Below, one piece after another: positions 8,523 to 16,168 of a stretch of DNA of 64,000 nt. The translations under genes and the position numbers were made by a program. Numbering within the stretch: the stretch's first letter is position 1; each line of letters begins with the position of its first letter. The notes below the pieces were generated by a model, which worked only from the letters and a program-made list of their open reading frames with translations, did no database searches and had not been told where the DNA came from. The DNA is from Rhizobium pisi (GTDB taxonomy: Bacteria; Pseudomonadota; Alphaproteobacteria; Rhizobiales; Rhizobiaceae), in NCBI RefSeq assembly GCF_003938655.1, contig NZ_RJJT01000008.1:186001-250000 (forward strand), in the 5' to 3' direction.

Positions 8523-9484
8523 GCGGTGGTACAGAAATTCCCGTCCGCGTGGCGCGGATCACCCCGATCGCCGAGCGCGTCAAGCGCTTCCGCTTCGAGC
8601 GGCTGGACGGCAAGCCGATGCCCTATTTCTCCGGCGGCGCCCATGTCATCGTCTCGATGAACGATGGCGGCCATATGCGCCGCAACGCCTACTCGCTGAT
8701 GTCGCCGCCGCATGATTGCGCCGCCTATGAGATCAGCGTGCTGCATGTCGAGGATTCGCGCGGCGGCTCCACCTTCATGCATGAGAAGGTGAGCGAAGGC
8801 GACGAGCTGAAGGTCAGCTATCCCGTCAACCTATTCCAACCGGACTGGCGCGGGCGCAAGCATCTACTGATCGCCGGCGGCATCGGCATTACGCCCTTCA
8901 TTGCGATGATGGAGCAGTTTTCCCGCGAGGGTGCCAATTTCGAACTGCATTACGCCATCCGCACGCGGAACCGCGGCGCCTACTGGCGGGAGCTGCTGGA
9001 GCGCTACGGTCCGCATCGCATCAAGATCTATTGCGACTCCGAAGGCGGCGCCATTCCTCTGACACGGCTGCTCGACAGCCAGCCGCTCGGCACGCATCTC
9101 TATGTCTGTGGCCCCACAGGCATGATCGACGGCGTGCTGAAGACGGGGCTGAATGCCGGCTGGCCGGAACAGAACCTGCATTCGGAACGGTTCCTGTCGT
9201 CGCTGCCCGGCAAACCCTTCGCGATCGAGTTGCTGCGATCCGGCAAGACCGTGAAGGTCGGCCATCACGAAAGCATGCTGGAGGCGATCGAGGCGGCGGG
9301 CGTCGACGCGCCCTTTCTCTGTCGCGGCGGGGCCTGCGGTCAGTGCGAGACCGGGGTCGTCACCTGCGACGGCAAGCTGCTGCACCATGACGTCTATCTG
9401 ACGAGCGAAGAAAAAGCATCCGGCCGCAAGGTGATGATCTGTGTTTCCCGCTTCGAGGGAAACACACTGCATCTCGATCTTTGA
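8519..9484 (+). CDS. dmmB: Dimethylamine monooxygenase reductase subunit (FMN/NAD(P)H and [2Fe-2S])
   Basis: 321 residues with phthalate dioxygenase reductase/VanB architecture. The flavin domain (about 1-100, RNAYSLMSPP) is followed by an NAD-binding domain (LLIAGGIGITPFIAMM; YVCGPTGMIDGVL) and a C-terminal plant-type ferredoxin with CRGGACGQCETG (C-x4-C-x2-C) and a fourth Cys in VTCDG. It would pass electrons from NADPH to DmmC. The start is TTG at 8519 inside the dmmA stop. Other oxygenases use the same reductase type; the neighbours identify it here. Confidence 0.83.
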   Translation: MSGGTEIPVRVARITPIAERVKRFRFERLDGKPMPYFSGGAHVIVSMNDGGHMRRNAYSLMSPPHDCAAYEISVLHVEDSRGGSTFMHEKVSEGDELKVSYPVNLFQPDWRGRKHLLIAGGIGITPFIAMMEQFSREGANFELHYAIRTRNRGAYWRELLERYGPHRIKIYCDSEGGAIPLTRLLDSQPLGTHLYVCGPTGMIDGVLKTGLNAGWPEQNLHSERFLSSLPGKPFAIELLRSGKTVKVGHHESMLEAIEAAGVDAPFLCRGGACGQCETGVVTCDGKLLHHDVYLTSEEKASGRKVMICVSRFEGNTLHLDL

Positions 9485-9504
9485 CGGTAAAAAGGAGACC
9501 GGAC

Positions 9505-10545
9505 ATGGCAATCGTCTTCAAGCAGGAAACCTTCCGGAACGATTTCAGCTACCGGAACAGCCCCGAGAATATCAGGCGTTTCCCGTTTCCCTTCGACCGG
9601 GATGAATACATGTATTCCGTCAATATGGAGCCGCATGTGCGCGGCCGGGCGGGAACCGTCTACGAAAGCCTGATCGACGTCGACGAGCATTACGTCGCCG
9701 AGATGCACGACCGGGCGCTGGTCCTGAAGGAAGATCCGCTGCGCTACCAGGCGCTTCCGCACATGATGAGCGCGCAGTGGGATACGCTCGAACTTTTGAT
9801 GGAAGAGCAGGCGGCAGGTTATCCCGACCACTTCACGCTGATCCGCAACGGCGACCAGTGGCGCTGGATCAACCGCCCGCTCGGCATCGACGATAGCTTC
9901 ACCTTCGGCGATGCCTCGACGCTGCCCTGCGAGCCATTCGAATATATCACCCGCCAGGCCCAGGGCGATTTCTGCATCGTCGATCAGCGCGACGGCAATC
10001 TCTGGATGGATGCCGGCATGGTGACGACGCAGGCCGACTGGTCGCTCGATTTCGACCTCGGCATGAACTTCATGGAATGGCATGGACCGGTGCCGCTCGC
10101 CCACCAGATCGGCGTCTTCGACCGGGCGCTGAAATTCCTTTTGAACCTGCAGCAGGGCAAGCCGACACGGCGCTTCAACTGGACGATGACGATCAATCCC
10201 CGGCTCGACACCAGCCCGGAGAATTATCACAAATGGGGTCCTGACCGCACGACGGTGACGCCTGACAATGTCGGCGAGAAGGTGCATTTGCGCGTCGAGC
10301 TGCAAAGCCTCTGGCGCCTGCCGCGCTCCAACGCCATCCTCTTCGTCATCCGCTGCTATTTGATGAACATGGAAGAACTCGTCACTGTGCCGAAATGGGC
10401 ACGACGCTTCCCGCGCGTGCTGAAGACGCTGCCGCCGGAGCTCATCGACTACAAGGGGCTCACCCGCTTCCGCGAGACGACGATCGACTGGCTTTCCAAA
10501 TACGACGATGGGGCGCCGACCAGCCCCGGCATCTATCCGGACTGA
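9505..10545 (+). CDS. dmmC: Dimethylamine monooxygenase catalytic subunit (heme-dependent oxidative N-demethylase, DUF3445)
   Basis: 346 residues of the DUF3445 family, now called heme-dependent oxidative N-demethylase. Typical stretches are WDTLELLMEEQAAGYPDHF, WMDAGMVTTQADWSLDFDLG, MEWHGPVPLAHQIGVFDR and RTTVTPDNVGEKVHLRVELQ. It converts dimethylamine to methylamine plus formaldehyde. ATG at 9505 has AAGGAG 8 bases upstream and is preferred over the in-frame TTG at 9481. It closes the dmmDABC order; tmm follows after 83 bp. Confidence 0.85.
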   Translation: MAIVFKQETFRNDFSYRNSPENIRRFPFPFDRDEYMYSVNMEPHVRGRAGTVYESLIDVDEHYVAEMHDRALVLKEDPLRYQALPHMMSAQWDTLELLMEEQAAGYPDHFTLIRNGDQWRWINRPLGIDDSFTFGDASTLPCEPFEYITRQAQGDFCIVDQRDGNLWMDAGMVTTQADWSLDFDLGMNFMEWHGPVPLAHQIGVFDRALKFLLNLQQGKPTRRFNWTMTINPRLDTSPENYHKWGPDRTTVTPDNVGEKVHLRVELQSLWRLPRSNAILFVIRCYLMNMEELVTVPKWARRFPRVLKTLPPELIDYKGLTRFRETTIDWLSKYDDGAPTSPGIYPD

Positions 10546-10555
10546 GGCGCAGCGA

Positions 10556-10588
10556 TGCGTACCAGCGCCGCGCGTCTTCTCGGACGCA
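10556..10588 (-). repeat. Partial copy of a rhizobial intergenic repeat in the dmmC-tmm gap
   Basis: On the minus strand this stretch reads GTCCGAGAAGACGCGCGGCG followed by CTG. It matches the end portion of the longer repeat at 11976-12080 and the copy at 13716-13773. It contains an internal inverted repeat (GCGTC...GACGC type) and no coding potential. Confidence 0.5.
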
Positions 10589-10628
10589 CGAACTAAGCAA
10601 TGACATATAATCAAGAGGGGAATGCTTC

Positions 10629-11966
10629 ATGACAAGAGTAGCCGTCATCGGTGCCGGTCCTTCCGGGTTGGCGCAGCTGCGCGCCTTTCAATCGGCCGCC
10701 CAGAAGGGCGCCGAAATCCCGGAGATCGTCTGCTTCGAAAAGCAGTCCGACTGGGGCGGGCTTTGGAACTATACCTGGCGCACCGGGCTCGACGAATATG
10801 GCGAGCCGGTCCACGGCAGCATGTATCGTTACCTCTGGTCGAACGGCCCGAAGGAATGTCTCGAATTCGCCGATTATTCCTTCGAGGAGCATTTCGGCAA
10901 GCCGATCGCCTCCTATCCGCCGCGCGCCGTGCTGTGGGACTACATCAAGGGCCGCGTCGAGAAGGCGAATGTCCGCCATTGGGTGCGCTTCAGCACGCCG
11001 GTGCGCATGGTCCGCTTCGACGATCAGACGAAGAAATTCACGGTGACGGCGCACAACCGCGTCGCGGACCGGATGTATGACGAAGAGTTCGACTATGTGG
11101 TCGTGGCGTCAGGTCACTTCTCGACGCCGAATGTGCCTTACTTCGAGGGCGTGAAGACCTTCAACGGCCGCGTGCTGCACGCCCACGACTTCCGCGACGC
11201 GCTTGAGTTCAAGGGCAAGGACATCCTGCTCGTCGGCCGCAGCTATTCGGCCGAAGACATCGGCTCGCAATGCTGGAAATACGGCGCGAAATCGGTGACG
11301 ACGAGCTATCGCTCGAAGCCGATGGGCTTCAAATGGCCCGAGAATTTCGAGGAGCGGCCGCTGCTGACCAAGCTCGAAAACCGCACGGCGCATTTCCTCG
11401 ACGGCTCGACCAAGGAGGTCGATGCCGTGATCCTCTGCACCGGATACCAGCACCATTTCCCCTTCCTGCCCGACGATCTCCGGCTGAAGACCGCCAACCG
11501 CCTCTGGGCCGACAGCCTCTACAAGGGCGTGATCTTCGACAAGAACCCGCAGCTCTTCTATATCGGCATGCAGGATCAGTTCTATACCTTCAACATGTTC
11601 GACGTGCAGGCCTGGTGGGCGCGCGACGTGATGATGGGCCGCATCACACTGCCGCCGGAAGAGGAGCTGAAGGCCAATTTCGACATGTGGCGCGCCCGCG
11701 AGGAGACGCTTGAAGATGCCGAGCAGATGATCTGGTATCAGGGCGACTATGTGAAGGAACTGCTCGCCGAAACCGATTATCCCTCCTTCGACATCGAGGG
11801 CACCAACAAGACCTTCATGGAGTGGGAACATCACAAGGCCCACAACATCATGGGCTTCCGCGACCATGCTTATCGATCGCTGATGACCGGCAACATGTCG
11901 CCGACGCACCACACGCCCTGGGTCGAGGCGCTCGATGATTCCATGGAGGAATATCTGCGAAACTGA
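10629..11966 (+). CDS. tmm: Trimethylamine monooxygenase (flavin-containing monooxygenase)
   Basis: 445 residues, a class B FMO. The FAD motif VIGAGPSG is at residues 5-12, the FMO signature [13 protein letters not shown] near residue 178, the second dinucleotide fold [14 protein letters not shown] near 200, and a C-terminal [15 protein letters not shown] motif. Tmm oxygenates trimethylamine to trimethylamine N-oxide with NADPH and O2. It differs from cyclohexanone-type BVMOs in length and in the His-rich FMO signature. Placement after dmmDABC supports the TMA assignment over a general FMO. The GAGGGGAATGCTTC ribosome site gives a clear start. Confidence 0.86.
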   Translation: MTRVAVIGAGPSGLAQLRAFQSAAQKGAEIPEIVCFEKQSDWGGLWNYTWRTGLDEYGEPVHGSMYRYLWSNGPKECLEFADYSFEEHFGKPIASYPPRAVLWDYIKGRVEKANVRHWVRFSTPVRMVRFDDQTKKFTVTAHNRVADRMYDEEFDYVVVASGHFSTPNVPYFEGVKTFNGRVLHAHDFRDALEFKGKDILLVGRSYSAEDIGSQCWKYGAKSVTTSYRSKPMGFKWPENFEERPLLTKLENRTAHFLDGSTKEVDAVILCTGYQHHFPFLPDDLRLKTANRLWADSLYKGVIFDKNPQLFYIGMQDQFYTFNMFDVQAWWARDVMMGRITLPPEEELKANFDMWRAREETLEDAEQMIWYQGDYVKELLAETDYPSFDIEGTNKTFMEWEHHKAHNIMGFRDHAYRSLMTGNMSPTHHTPWVEALDDSMEEYLRN

Positions 11967-11975
11967 TGACCGGCT

Positions 11976-12080
11976 GCTGCATAATTCCTTAGATCCGAAT
12001 CGATTTCAGGATAAAATTACAGCAATTCAAAGTGCTACAGCGTCCCTTGCGGCTCTCGAAAAGACGCGCGGGCGCTGTAG
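11976..12080 (+). repeat. Rhizobial dispersed intergenic repeat, long copy
   Basis: Begins TGCTGCATAATTCCTTAGAT, has an imperfect dyad around CCGAATCGATTTCAGGATAA, continues as CAATTCAAAGTGCTACAGCG and ends in GACGCGCGGGCGCTGTAG. The second half recurs in inverted orientation between minC and minD, and partially between dmmC and tmm. The organisation resembles a mobile palindromic unit without its own gene. Confidence 0.6.
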
Positions 12081-12093
12081 GCTCCACATATCG

Positions 12094-12124
12094 GGGAGGG
12101 AGCCGTTCGTCGCGGCTCCCTCCC
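12094..12124 (+). terminator. Strong hairpin downstream of tmm
   Basis: A perfect 12-bp stem (GGGAGGGAGCCG with CGGCTCCCTCCC) and a 7-base loop. No T-run follows, so factor-independent termination is uncertain, but it probably forms the 3' end of the long amine operon and separates it from the PAS-chemoreceptor gene. Confidence 0.5.
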
Positions 12125-12183
12125 AGCGTTCAAAGTGAAGCAAGTAATCCGATTCGCAACTCCTCTTCTCGAGCGAGGCCTTT

Positions 12184-12786
12184 ATGGATTTTCAAACGAG
12201 CATTCTCGGGCGCATGAACGGTTTTCTCTATCGCTGCCGCGCCGATGAAAACTACACGATGCTGGAGATGACCAACGGCATCGAGCGCATCTTCGGTTAT
12301 CCCGCCGACGAAATCATCGGCAACAAGACGCGAACCTTCACCTCGATCATGTATGAGGAAGACGTGCCTCAGATGGACGAGATCGTCGGACAGGCGCTCG
12401 AGAAGCGCACGGACTGGACGATGGAATATCGTATCCGCCACGCCATGGGCCACCTGATCTGGGTGACCGAGACGGGCGGCGGCATCTGGGACGAGAAGGG
12501 TGAGCTTCTCTATCTCGAAGGCAGCATCATCAATATCGAATCACTCTACCAGCGAATCGATGAACAGACCGCCGATATGCGTGTCACCGCCTCGAAGACC
12601 AACGAGATCCTGCAATCGCTGCGCTACCTCAAGCTGCTCGCCGTCAATGCCGGCATCGAGGCCGCCCGCGCCGGCACGGCCGGATCGGGCTTTGCCGTGC
12701 TTGCCGCCGAGATGCGCACGCTCGCCAACTCTTCCGAAGAGGCCGCACGCGCCATTTCCAATGCACAACGCAAGGCGGAAGGCTGA
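12184..12786 (+). CDS. Minimal cytosolic PAS-chemoreceptor-like protein
   Basis: 200 residues. Residues about 10-120 are a PAS fold with PAC (FLYRCRADENYTMLEM, IFGYPADEIIG, WTMEYRIRHAMGHLIWVTE). Residues about 130-195 match the signalling tip of methyl-accepting chemotaxis proteins (LKLLAVNAGIEAARAG, GFAVLAAEMRTLA). There are no membrane segments, no HAMP domain, and little of the methylation helices or return arm. Full MCPs are 400-700 residues, so this is either a natural minimal signalling module or a truncated gene. It stands alone 217 bp after tmm; a sensory link to amines is conjecture. Confidence 0.75.
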   Translation: MDFQTSILGRMNGFLYRCRADENYTMLEMTNGIERIFGYPADEIIGNKTRTFTSIMYEEDVPQMDEIVGQALEKRTDWTMEYRIRHAMGHLIWVTETGGGIWDEKGELLYLEGSIINIESLYQRIDEQTADMRVTASKTNEILQSLRYLKLLAVNAGIEAARAGTAGSGFAVLAAEMRTLANSSEEAARAISNAQRKAEG

Positions 12787-12939
12787 GCGTTACCCATGCG
12801 GCCGCTGATTTGCGTCTCAGAGCGAAAGCCCCACTATTAACCGTGCGGCGCATCTTTTAATTATGTTGTATTTTCAACGACTTGAAGCGATAGCGCTCGT
12901 GAAAAACCTGATGCCGTTATAGGTAATATTAGAGCCGCG

Positions 12940-12955
12940 TTAACCTTTTGTTAAC
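12940..12955 (+). promoter_or_regulatory. CtrA binding box upstream of minC
   Basis: TTAA-CCTTTTG-TTAAC matches the alphaproteobacterial CtrA consensus TTAA-N7-TTAAC exactly, 40 bases before the minC start. CtrA times cell-cycle transcription in alphaproteobacteria, and control of min genes by CtrA has been reported in Sinorhizobium. Use of this box here is inferred. Confidence 0.7.
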
Positions 12956-12995
12956 CATGCCGGCGGTAGACATGGTCAACGATTTCTTCACATAG

Positions 12996-13715
12996 ATGAC
13001 CAAAGTGCTAACAGACGCTCGCTCTATCCGCATCAAGGGCCGCTCTTTCCTCGCGGTCATGTTATCCCCGGATCTTCCGATCGATGATTGGTTGATCAGG
13101 CTGGACGATCTGGCTGCGCGTTCGGCCGGGTTCTTCCTCGGACGGCCTGTCGTGCTCGATCTGACGGACCTGCAAATCGACCGGCCGCAGCTGAAGGACC
13201 TGATTGCCGAACTTGCCAAGCGCAATGTCAGCATCATGGGCATCGAAGGCGCGCGTCCGTCGATCCTCGGCTCCGGCATGCCGCCGGCACTCAAAGGCGG
13301 CCGGTCGACCTCCGATATCGAGGTTCAGGCAAAGGAGCCTGTCGATCCGCCCGGCAAATCGATCGTGACGGAGACCCGTCCGGCAATGCAATCGATCGTC
13401 ATCAGGGAACCCGTGCGCTCGGGGCAATCGGTGATCTTCCCGGAAGGCGACGTCACCGTCATCGGATCGGTCGCCTCGGGAGCCGAGGTCATCGCCGGAG
13501 GGTCCGTCCACATCTATGGCGCCTTGCGCGGCCGAGCCATGGCGGGATCCATCGGAAACGCATCGGCGCGGATCTTTTGCCGCAAGCTCGAGGCCGAGCT
13601 GGTTGCAATCGACGGCATCTACAAGATGGCAGAAGACATGGCCTCCAATCTTCGCGGACAGGCTGTTCAGCTCTGGCTCGAAGACGACGCGATCATGGCG
13701 GAAAAACTGATCTGA
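12996..13715 (+). CDS. minC: Septum site-determining protein MinC
   Basis: 239 residues. The N-terminal domain (about 1-100) would bind FtsZ. The C-terminal right-handed beta-helix carries QSVIFPEGDVTVIGSVASGA, EVIAGGSVHIYGALRGRAMAG and ARIFCRKLEAELVAIDGIY, the MinD/FtsZ-tail-binding part. It inhibits Z-ring assembly away from mid-cell. First gene of minCDE, preceded by a CtrA box. The minC-minD spacer of 83 bp holds a repeat hairpin. Confidence 0.93.
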   Translation: MTKVLTDARSIRIKGRSFLAVMLSPDLPIDDWLIRLDDLAARSAGFFLGRPVVLDLTDLQIDRPQLKDLIAELAKRNVSIMGIEGARPSILGSGMPPALKGGRSTSDIEVQAKEPVDPPGKSIVTETRPAMQSIVIREPVRSGQSVIFPEGDVTVIGSVASGAEVIAGGSVHIYGALRGRAMAGSIGNASARIFCRKLEAELVAIDGIYKMAEDMASNLRGQAVQLWLEDDAIMAEKLI

Positions 13716-13773
13716 CGACAGCACCGCGCGTCTCTTCAGACGCGCTAGGGATGCTGCAGCACTTTGAATTACT
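13716..13773 (-). repeat. Rhizobial intergenic repeat, inverted copy between minC and minD
   Basis: Read on the minus strand it gives TAATTCAAAGTGCTGCAGC... ending in GACGCGCGGTGCTGTCG, the same family as 11976-12080. Inside it an 8-bp perfect hairpin (GCGCGTCT at 13726-13733 with AGACGCGC at 13738-13745) may shape the minC/minD mRNA ratio. Confidence 0.6.
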
Positions 13774-13798
13774 GCGGGCCACGGCAAAGGAGAGAAAC

Positions 13799-14614
13799 AT
13801 GGGGAAAGTGATCGTCGTCACGTCAGGCAAGGGCGGGGTTGGCAAGACCACCTCGACCGCCGCATTGGGAGCGGCGCTGGCGCAACGCAATGAAAAGGTC
13901 GTCGTCGTCGACTTCGATGTCGGCCTGCGCAATCTCGACCTCGTGATGGGCGCCGAACGCAGGGTGGTCTACGACCTGATCAATGTCATCCAGGGCGACG
14001 CCAAGCTTACCCAGGCGCTGATCCGCGACAAGCGGCTGGAGACGCTGTTCCTGCTGCCGGCCTCGCAAACCCGCGACAAGGACAATCTGACGGCCGAAGG
14101 CGTCGAGCGCGTCATCAACGACCTGAAGCGCTATTTCGACTGGATCATCTGCGACAGCCCCGCCGGTATCGAACGCGGCGCAACGCTTGCCATGCGCCAC
14201 GCCGACGTTGCGGTCGTCGTCACCAATCCTGAGGTCTCCTCGGTACGCGATTCCGACCGCATTATCGGCCTGCTGGATTCCAAGACCGCCAAGGCCGAAC
14301 GCGGCGAGCGGATGGAAAAGCACCTGCTGCTCACCCGCTACGACGCCAACCGCGCCGAACGCGGCGACATGCTGAAGGTCGACGACGTCCTCGAGATCCT
14401 GTCCATCCCGCTGCTAGGCATCGTGCCGGAAAGCATGGATGTGCTGCGCGCATCCAACATCGGCGCGCCGGTCACGCTGGCAGAGAGCCGCAGCGCGGCT
14501 GCGATGGCCTATTTCGATGCCGCTCGCCGGCTCGCCGGCGAGACTCTGCCGGTCGTAATCCCCGAGGAAAAGCGGAACATCTTCGGCAAGATCTTCGGAA
14601 GGAGGGCAGCATGA
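13799..14614 (+). CDS. minD: Septum site-determining ATPase MinD
   Basis: 271 residues, normal MinD length. The deviant Walker A motif [10 protein letters not shown] lies near residues 10-19, [17 protein letters not shown] is switch-like, and [14 protein letters not shown] is Walker B. The C-terminus ([14 protein letters not shown]) is an amphipathic membrane-targeting helix. It recruits MinC to the membrane and oscillates with MinE. The start is ATG at 13799 with AAAGGAGAG upstream. The same frame stays open upstream without coding meaning. It overlaps minE by 4 bases. Confidence 0.96.
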   Translation: MGKVIVVTSGKGGVGKTTSTAALGAALAQRNEKVVVVDFDVGLRNLDLVMGAERRVVYDLINVIQGDAKLTQALIRDKRLETLFLLPASQTRDKDNLTAEGVERVINDLKRYFDWIICDSPAGIERGATLAMRHADVAVVVTNPEVSSVRDSDRIIGLLDSKTAKAERGERMEKHLLLTRYDANRAERGDMLKVDDVLEILSIPLLGIVPESMDVLRASNIGAPVTLAESRSAAAMAYFDAARRLAGETLPVVIPEEKRNIFGKIFGRRAA

Positions 14615-14871
14615 ATATTTTTCGTCTTTTCAACAAGCAGCGAACGGCACCGGCCGCCCGCGAACGCCTGCAGGTGCTCCTTGCCCATGAGCGCTCCTCT
14701 GCCGGATCGGACCTGGTCTCCCTACTGCGCGAGGAGATCCTTGCGGTGATCGCAAAACACGTACAGCTCGACCACGACAAGGTGCAGGTGACGATCGACC
14801 GCAATGAATATGTGTCGACGCTCGAGATCGACGTCGAAATCCCGCTGAACGCAGCCGTACAGGCTGCTTGA
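14611..14871 (+). CDS. minE: Cell division topological specificity factor MinE
   Basis: 86 residues, typical for MinE. The N-terminus ([10 protein letters not shown]) is the membrane-targeting amphipathic segment. [16 protein letters not shown] is the MinD-binding helix, and [17 protein letters not shown] with [20 protein letters not shown] forms the topological domain. It stimulates MinD ATPase. Start ATG overlaps the MinD stop (ATGA), so translation is probably coupled. Last gene of minCDE. Confidence 0.95.
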   Translation: MNIFRLFNKQRTAPAARERLQVLLAHERSSAGSDLVSLLREEILAVIAKHVQLDHDKVQVTIDRNEYVSTLEIDVEIPLNAAVQAA

Positions 14872-14912
14872 AAGATAGCGCTGCCTGTCGTGGCGACAGG
14901 CAGCGCTGACAG

Positions 14913-15293
14913 TCAGGACTTTCTGGCTTTGCGATTGGCGTAACGCAGGTCGCGTTCGGCCTTTCGGGCGGCTTCATCGGCAATAACCCGGGCGATCCGG
15001 TCTTTGTCAGCCGCTTCGCGCGCGTCTGCATCGGCGCGTGCTGCGGCCTCGGCGGCGGCCTGACGCTCGGCTTGCGCGGCCTGAGCCCGCTCAAACTCCT
15101 CAAGCTTTACCCGTTCGCGCGCCGCACGCCGTTCTTCCCTGGCCGCAGCAATAGCCTGGCGCTCCGCCTGCTTCGCGAGCCGGGTGGGTTCGGCCGTATC
15201 CTTGGCGGTGCGATACGCATTGAGGAGCGCAGCCTTGGCTTCGGCAGCAGCGCTGCGGCGATCGGCAAGCTCGTTGTTTCTGGCGTTTTTCAA
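14913..15293 (-). CDS. DUF6481-type small charged coiled-coil protein
   Basis: 126 residues, extremely rich in Ala, Arg and Glu, with one long predicted coiled coil (about 25-115; AARADADAREAADKDRIARV) ending in a basic tail (RYANRKARKS). It resembles the DUF6481 proteins that rhizobia encode near cold-shock genes. No enzymatic motif is visible. It is transcribed away from cspA and the following 74-codon gene in the same direction. Function unknown; nucleic-acid or ribosome association is a guess from charge. Confidence 0.6.
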   Translation of the reverse strand: MKNARNNELADRRSAAAEAKAALLNAYRTAKDTAEPTRLAKQAERQAIAAAREERRAARERVKLEEFERAQAAQAERQAAAEAAARADADAREAADKDRIARVIADEAARKAERDLRYANRKARKS

Positions 15294-15325
15294 ATCTGTT
15301 ACCTGACCGTTCGACGACCTGAGGG

Positions 15326-15550
15326 TCAGTCCTTGTGTTTTTGCTTTGCTGCAAGAGCGTTAGCCGCCGTCAGGCGATCCTGTAGCTCCTTGGCCTCACG
15401 GGCTTCGCGTAGCCGCAAGGTCTTCTCCTCGCGGGCCCGTACGGTCTGATCGACCTCTTCAACCGCACGGCTTCGCGCCAGGAATTGCGATTGCACGTTT
15501 CCGAAGGCAATCTCCGCCTGCTTGCGTGATTTGCTATGTGACTCTGTCAT
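15326..15550 (-). CDS. Small hypothetical coiled-coil protein
   Basis: 74 residues (MTESHSKSRKQAEIAFG...), highly charged and helical throughout, ending AANALAAKQKHKD. It sits between the cold-shock gene (127 bp upstream) and the DUF6481-type gene (32 bp downstream), all on the minus strand, so the three may be co-transcribed. Family not recognised. The conserved-looking composition and the operon-like spacing support a real gene. Confidence 0.5.
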   Translation of the reverse strand: MTESHSKSRKQAEIAFGNVQSQFLARSRAVEEVDQTVRAREEKTLRLREAREAKELQDRLTAANALAAKQKHKD

Positions 15551-15677
15551 ATCCGTCCTGGATTCATGCGCCGCTCAGCGAACGCAACAAAAAGGCCAGG
15601 CAAATTGCCTGACCTCGATAGTATCATGCTTTCGACAGTGCCGGTACATCCGCGGTCAAAGGAAAGCAGATTTCAGT

Positions 15678-15887
15678 TCAGGCAGCTTGGAGATTGCAAG
15701 CGGACATTTTGCCCGACTTGCTGTCACGCTCAAGGTCGTAGCCGATCTTCTGGCCTTCGACGATTTCGCGCATGCCAGCGCGCTCGACGGCAGAGATGTG
15801 AACGAAGGCATCAGCGCTGCCGTCATCCGGCTGAATGAAGCCGAAGCCCTTGGTGGAATTAAACCATTTAACTGTGCCAGTGGTCAT
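15678..15887 (-). CDS. cspA: Cold-shock domain protein
   Basis: 69 residues, a single OB-fold cold-shock domain. TGTVKWFNSTKGFGFI is RNP1-like, and DAFVHISAVERAG is RNP2-like. It binds single-stranded RNA/DNA as an RNA chaperone. ATG at 15887 has AAAGGG 7 bases upstream; the frame extends 40 codons further but that part has no similarity to the family. The symbol is generic because rhizobia carry several paralogues. A roughly 280-bp leader-containing gap separates it from tdm; a thermo-responsive leader is possible but no structure was assigned. Confidence 0.9.
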   Translation of the reverse strand: MTTGTVKWFNSTKGFGFIQPDDGSADAFVHISAVERAGMREIVEGQKIGYDLERDSKSGKMSACNLQAA

Positions 15888-16168
15888 AACAAACCCTTTC
15901 ATAGCAATTGAAGGCCGCACGTGCGGAAGCACGACGGATGATAGTCTCGATTTTGAAGAGGGAAGTTCGTCCAGGGCACGTTGCCAGCGCGCGATAACAA
16001 AAGTCAAACAAGCAATATCGACAACCGGAATATAATCATCGAACCCGCAATTGTCAACTTTTAGTTTTTCCCAGTTGCCATTTCTCTATCTGGTTGTATC
16101 TCGGCGGCCGTGCGCGTCATCGACAGAATCGAGAGCCGATCGCCGTTCCCCGATCTCGAAAGTATGTG

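Noticed and set aside
9394..10614. 406-codon minus-strand frame opposite dmmC
   Set aside because: No recognisable domain and fully antisense to the DUF3445 gene.
13088..13798. Upstream in-frame extension of minD
   Set aside because: Overlaps minC in another frame; MinD of normal length begins at the ribosome-site-preceded ATG at 13799.
15522..15911. Plus-strand frame opposite cspA
   Set aside because: Antisense to a canonical cold-shock domain.
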